A stretch of 64,000 nucleotides of DNA from Polaribacter sp. L3A8 (lineage in GTDB: Bacteria; Bacteroidota; Bacteroidia; Flavobacteriales; Flavobacteriaceae): contig NZ_CP047026.1 in NCBI RefSeq assembly GCF_009796785.1, positions 1,054,001 through 1,118,000 on the forward strand, in the 5' to 3' direction. Shown piece after piece: positions 33,838 through 41,339 of this stretch (the first letter of the stretch is position 1; the number at the start of each line of letters is the position of its first letter). The translations under genes were made by a program, and so were the position numbers. The notes beneath the pieces were generated by a model, which did not search any database, was not told where the DNA came from, and saw only the letters and a program-made list of their open reading frames with translations.

Positions 33838-35495
33838 TATTGTTTCATCAGCTTTATCGTTTTTTGTTGATTTCCTTTAGATATTTTAAGTAAATAAACA
33901 CCGCTTTCTAAAAAAGAAACATCAACAACTTTAGAGCTTGAAACTGTTTTTTCTAGCACCTTTTTACCCAGCATCGTATATATTTTAATTGTAAAATTTA
34001 AAGCATCTGTAGAAATTAATAGTTGGTTTTTAGCAGGGTTTGGATACACATTTACGTTGATATTAGTATCGTCTAAAACAGATAAACTAGTTATATAGGT
34101 TTTTAATGCTAGTTCAAAATTCGGAATTCCATAACCATGTTGATCTGTAGGAGCATTAAATTTATCTGCAGACTCATAAACAGCTTGTTTTAAATACGTA
34201 TTAAAATTATTTGTGGTTGCTTTTGATGATGATGCTTTTAAAAGAAAACCTTCATGCTGATTTAAACACGCAATTAATCCTGCCATAATTGGTGACGAAA
34301 AAGACGTACCGTTAGAACTTGCAATGCCACCTGTGGTATAATTAATTACCGCTGCACTTGCTCCTTTGGCTAAAATTTCGGGTTTTATTCTTCCGTCTGA
34401 TGTTGGTCCGAAAGAACTAAAACTAACAATATTTTCTGATGCATCTACAGCACCAACACTTATTACAGAAGCTGCATCTGCCGGCGCTCCCATATATTTC
34501 CATGATCCATTTCCGTCATTACCCACTGAGTTTACTAAAAGCATACCACGAGAAGCACCAATTTCTGCTCCTCTAGAAATAAATGTAGTTTTACCATCTA
34601 AATCTGCATACGTATAATTATAGTCCGGATTATCAAAAGTTGTATATCCTAAAGAAGTATTAATAACATCAACTCCCAAACTATCTGCTCTTTCTGCAGC
34701 TTCTACCCATAAACTTTCCTCTAAAGGGACTTCTACAGGCGCATTTTCTGTTCTAAATAAATAAAAAGAAGCATCTGGTGCAGTACCTACAAACTGGTTT
34801 TCTAAATAACCGCCAATTGTTGATAATACATGAGTTCCATGACTATCTCCTGTATAAAAATCATCACTTCTTTCTACAAAATCGTAGCCTCCTAAAATCT
34901 GATTGTTATCTCTAATTCTTTTAAAAGCTTCTAAAGTATTTACGTTAGGAAAACCTGCGTCTATAATTGCTATTATTTGACCTGCACCTGTTAAACCTTG
35001 CTCATGTAAATAATTTCCATGTAGCATTTTAATTTGATTATCGGTAGCACCATAATTAAAATCGGTTAGCGTTTCTTTAAACTTATTATAATGATTAGGT
35101 TTTATTGCTTTTCCTTTTGATTTAGCATTTAAATTTAAAGATTTATTAGCAAATTCTATATGATCGATAAAACTATAGGTAGCTAATAAATTATTAATAT
35201 TACCAACTTCACCTTTAATATGAATTGCATTTAACCATTTAGATTTAGCTAAAACAGTGATGTTTACATCATTCTTAATCTTATTATAATAATTTTCATC
35301 AACAGGTACATCTTTAATATCTAGAGGGATATTTAATTTAGACCTTCTGTCTAATGCTCTTTGCGTAAGCATTGTTAAAGGACTCTCTAAAAAAGTAGCT
35401 TGGTTTGGTTTGTCTCTTAAGAAAACCCATGCGTCTTCTTGGGCCGTAGCGTTAAAAAAAGTAGCTATAAATAAAAAAAGTAGTAATTTCTTCAT
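33837..35495 (-). CDS. Secreted S8 subtilisin with T9SS sorting domain
   Basis: 552 residues. Signal peptide ends NATAQ (residue 19). A prodomain-like region (about 25-125) precedes the catalytic domain: Asp179 (IIAIIDAGF), His219 (DSHGTHVLS), Asn326 (SVGNDG) and Ser398 (NGTSFSSPI). Residues about 480-552 are a type A T9SS sorting domain starting VYPNPAKNQL and ending GVYLLKISKGNQQ, so the enzyme is exported and attached or released at the cell surface, probably for protein degradation. The start codon lies in the loop of a 17-bp hairpin just after mnmA. Confidence 0.95.
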   Translation of the reverse strand: MKKLLLFLFIATFFNATAQEDAWVFLRDKPNQATFLESPLTMLTQRALDRRSKLNIPLDIKDVPVDENYYNKIKNDVNITVLAKSKWLNAIHIKGEVGNINNLLATYSFIDHIEFANKSLNLNAKSKGKAIKPNHYNKFKETLTDFNYGATDNQIKMLHGNYLHEQGLTGAGQIIAIIDAGFPNVNTLEAFKRIRDNNQILGGYDFVERSDDFYTGDSHGTHVLSTIGGYLENQFVGTAPDASFYLFRTENAPVEVPLEESLWVEAAERADSLGVDVINTSLGYTTFDNPDYNYTYADLDGKTTFISRGAEIGASRGMLLVNSVGNDGNGSWKYMGAPADAASVISVGAVDASENIVSFSSFGPTSDGRIKPEILAKGASAAVINYTTGGIASSNGTSFSSPIMAGLIACLNQHEGFLLKASSSKATTNNFNTYLKQAVYESADKFNAPTDQHGYGIPNFELALKTYITSLSVLDDTNINVNVYPNPAKNQLLISTDALNFTIKIYTMLGKKVLEKTVSSSKVVDVSFLESGVYLLKISKGNQQKTIKLMKQ

Positions 35496-35517
35496 ATTTC
35501 GAAATTACTACTTTTTT
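35473..35517 (-). promoter_or_regulatory. Hairpin enclosing the peptidase start codon; terminator-like end of mnmA
   Basis: On the minus strand a perfect 17-bp stem (core AGTAGTAATTTC / GAAATTACTACT) with the 10-base loop GAAATATGAA. The loop's ATG is the start of the T9SS subtilisin, and the 3' arm with its T run encodes the first codons of the signal peptide. It looks like a terminator for mnmA 19 bases after its stop and could also hide or expose the next start. Confidence 0.6.
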
Positions 35518-35535
35518 ATGATTTTTATAAATTAT

Positions 35536-36723
35536 TTAAGAAATTACTCCAGAACCTAATAATTCTTCATTGATATACCAAGCCACAAACTGACCTTCTT
35601 GTATGGCAGATTGCTTGTTTTCAAACTCTACATACAAACCTGTTTCTACTTTATGTAAGGTAGCATTTTCTAAAGGTTGCCTGTATCTAATTCTAGCATC
35701 TACTTGCATAGTTTCTCCAGATTTTAATGTTAAATCTTTACGGATCCAATGCATTTCTTCATTAGAAACAAACAACACATTTCTATATAAACCTGGGTGA
35801 TTTTTTCCTTCACCAGCATAAATTACATTTTCTACCACATCGGTTTCTATCACATACAAAGCTTCTTTTGTACCACCAACATTTAAACCTTTACGTTGTC
35901 CTTTTGTAAAATAGTGTGCGCCTTGATGTTTACCAACTACTTTACCATCTTCTTTCTTGTAAGAAAATTTTGTTGCGTAATAAGCAAGTTCTGCTTCTTT
36001 GTTTTCAAATACCGGAGGTTGTTTTGTGTACTGCTCAAAATCCGAAGGAATTGTTACAATTACTCCATTTTTGGGTTCTAATTTTTGCTGTAAAAACTCT
36101 GGTAAACGAACTTTACCGATAAAACATAAACCTTGAGAATCTTTCTTTTCTGCCGTAATTAAATCTGCTTCTTTGGCTATTTTTCTTACTTCAGGCTTTG
36201 TTAATTCGCCAATTGGGAATAATGCTTTTGTTAATTGTTCTTGAGACAATTGACATAAAAAATAAGATTGATCTTTATTAACATCCTTACCCGCTAATAA
36301 TTTATAAACGGGTTTACCATCTATAATTTCTTCTCCTTTTCTACAATAATGACCTGTAGCAACATAATCTGCCCCCAACTTTAAAGCAATGTCCATAAAA
36401 ACATCAAACTTTATTTCTCTATTACAAAGCACATCTGGGTTTGGCGTTCTACCTTTACTATACTCATCAAACATATAATCTACAATACGTTCTTTGTATT
36501 GATTGCTTAAATCGACAACCTGAAAAGGAATACCTAACTTTTCTGCAACAATCATTGCATCATTAGAATCTTCTAACCAAGGGCATTCATTTGAAATGGT
36601 TACAGAGTCATCGTGCCAATTTTTCATAAAAAGCCCAATAACTTCGTATCCTTGTTCTTTTAATAAATGTGCGGTTACACTAGAATCTACACCACCAGAA
36701 AGACCAACAACTACTCGTTTCAT
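35536..36723 (-). CDS. mnmA: tRNA 2-thiouridine(34) synthase MnmA
   Basis: 395 residues. PP-loop GLSGGVDSS (8-16) for ATP activation; nucleophile Cys100 ([12 protein letters not shown]) and the relay Cys200 ([10 protein letters not shown]) are both present. It thiolates the wobble uridine in tRNAs for Lys, Glu and Gln. Slightly longer than the usual ~365 because of an insert around 225-245 ([18 protein letters not shown]), seen in Bacteroidota. Ends in a hairpin region shared with the next gene. Confidence 0.96.
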   Translation of the reverse strand: MKRVVVGLSGGVDSSVTAHLLKEQGYEVIGLFMKNWHDDSVTISNECPWLEDSNDAMIVAEKLGIPFQVVDLSNQYKERIVDYMFDEYSKGRTPNPDVLCNREIKFDVFMDIALKLGADYVATGHYCRKGEEIIDGKPVYKLLAGKDVNKDQSYFLCQLSQEQLTKALFPIGELTKPEVRKIAKEADLITAEKKDSQGLCFIGKVRLPEFLQQKLEPKNGVIVTIPSDFEQYTKQPPVFENKEAELAYYATKFSYKKEDGKVVGKHQGAHYFTKGQRKGLNVGGTKEALYVIETDVVENVIYAGEGKNHPGLYRNVLFVSNEEMHWIRKDLTLKSGETMQVDARIRYRQPLENATLHKVETGLYVEFENKQSAIQEGQFVAWYINEELLGSGVIS

Positions 36724-36813
36724 TTTAAATTTTTAAGGATGCAAAGGTACAAATAAGAAATGGTTTTATAGATTGAAAGAATTGATGTAATCATTGTTTT
36801 GATTTATCCTGTG

Positions 36814-36876
36814 GTTAGCAGTTAGCAGTTAGCAGTTAGCAGTTAGCAGTTAGCAGTTAGCAGTTAGCAGTTAGCA
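36814..36876. repeat. 7-bp tandem repeat GTTAGCA, nine perfect copies
   Basis: 63 bases of exact GTTAGCA repeats in the gap between mnmA and the YwqK-like gene. No spacers, so not a CRISPR. A short CACCATGCACCATG duplication follows at about 36947-36962. Copy number is likely variable. Confidence 0.95.
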
Positions 36877-36972
36877 AGAATAAAAAGACTTCTACAGGCC
36901 CTGTCTAACAATCATTAAAATTTATCAACATTTAAACTATAAACATTGCACCATGCACCATGAACCTTAAAA

Positions 36973-37686
36973 TCAATCTTCTTTTTTACGAGTAAAATAA
37001 TTTTTTGCTTTTAGCTCTTTTTCAGTAGCTACTTCTCCATCCATATAATATTCCCAATTTCCCATGCGTAACCCGCCTTTATAATTACCTGTTTCTTTTA
37101 ACTGACCATTTAATTCAAAATATTTTGCCAATCCGTTTAAGACACCATTTTTGTAAGTAATTTCTTCTATTAGAATATCTTTACTAGAATATTTACTACT
37201 AACTCCATCTAACAAACCGTTTTTGTATGTAGAAAATTCTGTAACCCTACCATCTTGATAGTAATTTATTAATGCACCATCTAATTTACCATCTTTATAA
37301 TTTTCTTCTGACATGATTGTGCCATCAGAGTAAAAATATTTCCAATTACCAACTCGTTTTTTCCCCACTAAAACACCTTCTGTTTCTATGGTACCTTTTA
37401 ACGTAAAAAATTGAACATATAAAGAATCCGAATTTTCAAAAAAAGTCTTTATAATAACAGGGTGTTTAGAACTTGTAATATCATAAAATTTAAAAACACC
37501 TACTTCTTTTCCGTCTTTAAATTGACCAGTGTAGCGTAATCTTTTATTAGGGTAGTATTTTTTCCAAACTCCCACTCGTTCTTTATTTGCATTTAACCTA
37601 TTAATACCTTGCGCATTAAATTTTTCACTTGTAAAAAAACAAGAAAAAAACAGTAAAATAAAAAACAGTCTTTTTATATTTAACAT
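36973..37686 (-). CDS. Exported MORN-repeat / YwqK-like protein
   Basis: 237 residues. Signal peptide RLFFILLFFSCFFTSEKFNAQ. Repeats of the type GxWKYYYxDGxxxxEExYKDGKLDG (residues about 50-230; for example KRVGNWKYFYSDGTIMSEEN) match YwqK/MORN units. These are often labelled antitoxin-like in databases, but a signal peptide makes an envelope role more likely. The frame is open 25 codons upstream; ATG 37686 chosen for the signal peptide and the -7 box at 37705-37712. Confidence 0.8.
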   Translation of the reverse strand: MLNIKRLFFILLFFSCFFTSEKFNAQGINRLNANKERVGVWKKYYPNKRLRYTGQFKDGKEVGVFKFYDITSSKHPVIIKTFFENSDSLYVQFFTLKGTIETEGVLVGKKRVGNWKYFYSDGTIMSEENYKDGKLDGALINYYQDGRVTEFSTYKNGLLDGVSSKYSSKDILIEEITYKNGVLNGLAKYFELNGQLKETGNYKGGLRMGNWEYYMDGEVATEKELKAKNYFTRKKED

Positions 37687-37704
37687 TCCATAATAATTTT
37701 TAAG

Positions 37705-37712
37705 CAAATATA
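37705..37712 (-). promoter_or_regulatory. -7 box TATATTTG for the YwqK-like gene
   Basis: Exact TAnnTTTG match on the minus strand, 18 bases before the chosen start. Confidence 0.5.
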
Positions 37713-37765
37713 CATTAATAGTGCCAAAAACAAATCTACTTTTCGTTACCGAACAACTCAATAAT

Positions 37766-38317
37766 ATGGCAAACCCTAAAAGGGAAAACCGTCAAAGAGT
37801 CGCAAATATTGTATTAGAAAATCAGAAATTATTTAAGGAATTGATTGTTATTACTTTTGATGTTGAAAATAAAGTTTCTATAAAAGCTGCTTGGATTTTA
37901 GAGTGGATTTGCACACATCATCATTTAGAATGGATTTTACAACATCTCGATTTTTTTACTTCAGAAATTAAAAATGTAAAATTTGATAGCGCCATTAGAC
38001 CTTGTGCTAAAATTTGTGAACATCTAGCAACTGCGTATTATTCTAAAGATGAAAACGAAATCAAAAAAAAAATTACAAATAAACATATAGACACCATTGT
38101 AGAAACGGGTTTTGATTGGTTAATTACACCTCAAAAAATTGCAGTTAGAGCCTATACAATGACTTTTTTATATTTCTTTGGATTAGAAATCGATTGGATT
38201 CATCCAGAATTAAAACACCTAATAACCTCTAAAATCATACATGAAAGCAAAGGTTGTAAAGCTCGTGGAAAATACATTTTAGAATTGATAGAAAAACATC
38301 AAAAATCGACTTTATAA
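37766..38317 (+). CDS. Uncharacterised helical protein upstream of purB
   Basis: 183 residues, soluble, all-helical look with HEAT-like spacing (ENQKLFKELIVITFDVENK, KAAWILEWICTHHHLEWIL). No catalytic motif recognised. The start is the ATG at 37766; the frame is open 15 codons before it but that part would overlap the divergent promoter. purB follows 45 bases later with its own -7 box. Homologues next to purB are sometimes mislabelled adenylosuccinate lyase. Confidence 0.75.
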   Translation: MANPKRENRQRVANIVLENQKLFKELIVITFDVENKVSIKAAWILEWICTHHHLEWILQHLDFFTSEIKNVKFDSAIRPCAKICEHLATAYYSKDENEIKKKITNKHIDTIVETGFDWLITPQKIAVRAYTMTFLYFFGLEIDWIHPELKHLITSKIIHESKGCKARGKYILELIEKHQKSTL

Positions 38318-38332
38318 ATCTGTTTATTTGCC

Positions 38333-38340
38333 TATTTTTG
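38333..38340 (+). promoter_or_regulatory. -7 box TATTTTTG for purB
   Basis: Exact TAnnTTTG match 22 bases before the purB ATG. Confidence 0.5.
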
Positions 38341-38362
38341 CAATTAACAACATAACTAAAAG

Positions 38363-39706
38363 ATGAACTTAACAAAATTAAATGCCATCTCACCTATTGA
38401 TGGTCGTTATAGAGGTAAAATATCAAAATTAGCAGACTATTTCTCTGAAGAAGCTTTAATAAAATACAGAGTTCGTGTAGAAATTGAATATTTTATAGCT
38501 TTGTGTGAAATTCCTTTACCACAGTTAGCAGACTTTAACAACGATTTATTTGATGATTTACGTAAAATTTATATTGATTTTACAACAGAAGATGCTCAGA
38601 AAATAAAAGATATAGAAAGCATTACAAACCACGATGTAAAAGCTGTTGAATATTTTATCAAAGAAAAGTTTGATGCACTAGGTTTACAGGCACATAAAGA
38701 ATTTATCCATTTTGGATTAACTTCTCAAGACATAAATAACACAGCTATTCCGCTTTCTATTAAAGAAGCAATGAATGATGTTTATGTTCCTCATTATTTT
38801 GAACTTTTAGAAAAATTACAAGAATTAGTTATTGAGTGGAAAGACATTTCTATGTTGGCAAGAACCCATGGTCAGCCAGCATCTCCAACAAGATTAGGTA
38901 AAGAAATAGAGGTTTTTGTTGTGCGTTTAAAAGCACAATTCAACTTATTAAATGACATACCAAGTGCGGCAAAATTTGGTGGTGCAACGGGTAATTATAA
39001 TGCACATAAAGTTGCATACCCAAGTATAGATTGGAAAGAATTTGGAAGTACTTTTGTTCAAGAAAAATTAGGTTTACACCACTCTTTTCCTACAACACAA
39101 ATAGAGCATTACGATCATTTAGCAGCTCTTTTTGATACTTTAAAACGTATAAACACTATTATTTTAGATTTAGATAGAGATTTCTGGACCTATGTTTCTA
39201 CAGATTATTTTAAACAAAAAATTAAAGCAGGTGAAGTGGGTTCTTCTGCAATGCCTCATAAAGTGAACCCTATAGATTTTGAAAATTCTGAAGGAAACTT
39301 AGGTTTGGCAAATGCAATTTTCGAACACCTTTCTGCAAAATTACCTGTTTCTCGTTTACAACGTGATTTAACAGATAGTACTGTTTTACGTAATGTTGGT
39401 GTACCTTTTGGACATACAATTATTGCTTTTACATCTACCTTAAAAGGATTAAACAAATTATTGTTAAACAAACAAAAGTTTGAAGATGATTTAGAAAATA
39501 ATTGGGCTGTTGTTGCAGAAGCAATTCAGACTATTTTAAGACGTGAAGCATACCCTAACCCTTATGAAGCTTTAAAAGGATTGACAAGAACAAATGCTAA
39601 AATCAACCAGAAATCTATTGCAGATTTTATTGATACTTTAGAGGTTTCATTAGAAATTAAAGAAGAATTAAAAGCAATTACACCTGCTAATTATACAGGT
39701 ATATAA
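38363..39706 (+). CDS. purB: Adenylosuccinate lyase
   Basis: 447 residues. Acts twice in purine synthesis, releasing fumarate from SAICAR and adenylosuccinate. Fumarase/aspartase signature SSAMPHKVNP near residue 294, SPIDGRY at the N-terminus, TSQDINNTA and RTHGQPASPTRLGKE with catalytic residues. Length normal for the long (E. coli-type) form. A lipoprotein gene follows after 20 bases. Confidence 0.96.
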   Translation: MNLTKLNAISPIDGRYRGKISKLADYFSEEALIKYRVRVEIEYFIALCEIPLPQLADFNNDLFDDLRKIYIDFTTEDAQKIKDIESITNHDVKAVEYFIKEKFDALGLQAHKEFIHFGLTSQDINNTAIPLSIKEAMNDVYVPHYFELLEKLQELVIEWKDISMLARTHGQPASPTRLGKEIEVFVVRLKAQFNLLNDIPSAAKFGGATGNYNAHKVAYPSIDWKEFGSTFVQEKLGLHHSFPTTQIEHYDHLAALFDTLKRINTIILDLDRDFWTYVSTDYFKQKIKAGEVGSSAMPHKVNPIDFENSEGNLGLANAIFEHLSAKLPVSRLQRDLTDSTVLRNVGVPFGHTIIAFTSTLKGLNKLLLNKQKFEDDLENNWAVVAEAIQTILRREAYPNPYEALKGLTRTNAKINQKSIADFIDTLEVSLEIKEELKAITPANYTGI

Positions 39707-39726
39707 TTTTAAAAAAAAGTAATATT

Positions 39727-40194
39727 ATGAGCGTAAAGAATATAGAAGTTTCTGTTTTTAATTTAAATAAAGGAAAGCTTATATTCTTTGCGCTTTTCTC
39801 TTTACTCTTTTTTCTGACATCTTGTAAATCAGAAATGAAAGACAATTCTGATCGATTTAAAAAAGGAGTTTTCGAAATTCCTGCAGGAGAAGGTTATAGT
39901 AAAACTATTGTTACTAGAAAAGACAGTCTGCAAATAGAAGAATATGAAAAAATAGTAAGCATTTCTAATGATACTATTACTACAGAAAAAAGAATTAAAC
40001 ATATTGATACACTATATATCAAATGGAAAAATAATTTCTTCTATTCATTAAAAATGAAATCACCAAAAAAGGAATTAGATAAAGATCCTATTTACGTGCA
40101 AATAACTCAAGTTACAGACAGTTCTTATAGTTTTACTGCTAAAATTGGTTTCAGCAAATTTAAGCAGGACGGAACCGTATATAAAGTAAAATAA
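39727..40194 (+). CDS. Putative lipoprotein
   Basis: 155 residues. Hydrophobic stretch IFFALFSLLFFLTSC ends in a lipobox with Cys33, after a rather long N-region; a start at a later codon is possible but no ATG lies nearer. The mature part is polar, with repeated ITVTTEKRIKHIDT-like beta strands. No family recognised. TerC follows after one base. Confidence 0.7.
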   Translation: MSVKNIEVSVFNLNKGKLIFFALFSLLFFLTSCKSEMKDNSDRFKKGVFEIPAGEGYSKTIVTRKDSLQIEEYEKIVSISNDTITTEKRIKHIDTLYIKWKNNFFYSLKMKSPKKELDKDPIYVQITQVTDSSYSFTAKIGFSKFKQDGTVYKVK

Positions 40195-40195
40195 A

Positions 40196-40960
40196 GTGGA
40201 AATATTTCTACATATTGATACTTGGGTGGCTTTACTTACACTTACTTTTCTAGAAATTATTTTAGGAATAGACAATATTATATTCATATCCATATCTGCA
40301 AATAAACTTCCTAAGCATCAAGTAAGAAAAGCAACCCTTTTAGGGCTAGCATTAGCAATGATTACTAGAATAGCACTATTAATTAGTGTTTCTTATTTAA
40401 TTGCATTTAAAGAACCTTTTTTAGAAATTAATATAGGTTGGTTTAAAACAGGGTTAACAGGCCAAAGTATCATTTTATTTTTAGGAGGACTTTTTTTACT
40501 CTATAAAAGTACTAAAGAAATCCGTGATAAAGTAGAACATACTAATGAAAACGAAGTATTAAAATCTCCGAAGGTTATATCATTAACAAATGTTATTATT
40601 CAAATAATACTTATTGATATTGTTTTTTCTTTTGATAGTATTTTAACAGCAGTTGGTATGACTAACGGAATAGATGGCGCTTTAATTATAATGATTATTG
40701 CCGTAATAGTTTCTATTATAATTATGATGCTTTTTTCGAAGCCAATTAGTAATTTTGTAAACAATAACCCTACTATTCAAATGTTGGCATTGTCTTTTTT
40801 AATTTTAATAGGATTTATGCTAATTACAGAAAGCGCACATTTATCAAATACAGAAATTTTTAACAAAACTGTTGGGGCTATTCCTAAAGGATATTTGTAC
40901 TTTGCGATCGCATTTTCTTTAGGTGTAGAAATGCTGAATTTAAAAATTAGAAAAAAATAA
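40196..40960 (+). CDS. TerC-family integral membrane protein
   Basis: 254 residues, about seven membrane helices. The acidic motifs in helices match TerC: LEIILGIDNIIF near the start and IDIVFSFDSILTAVG in the middle. TerC-like proteins (for example Alx, MeeY/MeeF) export manganese or load metals into exported proteins. The start is a GTG 1 base after the lipoprotein stop. A His-rich protein and a TonB receptor with a His-rich loop follow, which supports metal transport. Confidence 0.9.
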   Translation: MEIFLHIDTWVALLTLTFLEIILGIDNIIFISISANKLPKHQVRKATLLGLALAMITRIALLISVSYLIAFKEPFLEINIGWFKTGLTGQSIILFLGGLFLLYKSTKEIRDKVEHTNENEVLKSPKVISLTNVIIQIILIDIVFSFDSILTAVGMTNGIDGALIIMIIAVIVSIIIMMLFSKPISNFVNNNPTIQMLALSFLILIGFMLITESAHLSNTEIFNKTVGAIPKGYLYFAIAFSLGVEMLNLKIRKK

Positions 40961-40965
40961 AACTT

Positions 40966-41280
40966 TTGTTCAAAAAACTACTTAGCGTTTTTTTTCTTTT
41001 ACTATTGATGTTACCAACATCTATAGAGATTATTCATAATTTAGAAAATCATGAACATACTGTGTGTACTTCTGTTACAGAACACCACATACATGAACAA
41101 CACTTTAGTTGTGCAGAATTTCACAAGCATTTAACCGTTTTTTCAATGGATTTTACATCTAATTTAGATGTAATTCCAACACATTTTTATACTTCAATTT
41201 TTATTGATAAACCTCAAAGAATTAAAGAGGTTTGCCAATCTATAAAAACTTCTAGAGGACCTCCTTATTATACTATTTAA
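40966..41280 (+). CDS. Exported His/Cys-rich small protein, likely metal-binding
   Basis: 104 residues, TTG start 5 bases after terC. A signal peptide (LLSVFFLLLLMLPTSI) is followed by a segment with many histidines and two cysteines: H24, H29, H31, C34, H40, H41, H43, H46, C49, H53, H55. This density suggests zinc, copper or nickel binding in the periplasm. I know no named family. It precedes a TonB receptor by 59 bases on the same strand. Confidence 0.75.
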   Translation: MFKKLLSVFFLLLLMLPTSIEIIHNLENHEHTVCTSVTEHHIHEQHFSCAEFHKHLTVFSMDFTSNLDVIPTHFYTSIFIDKPQRIKEVCQSIKTSRGPPYYTI

Positions 41281-41339
41281 AACCGAATTGTCATTTTAAA
41301 TGACATTACATATTTTTTAAATCAGTTAAATAAAACTTC

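Noticed and set aside
36814..36876. CRISPR array from regularly repeated GTTAGCA
   Set aside because: Repeats are 7 bp and contiguous with no spacers; no cas genes.
36973..37686. YwqK-like protein as toxin-antitoxin antitoxin
   Set aside because: It has a signal peptide and no toxin gene nearby; the antitoxin label of the family is not supported here.
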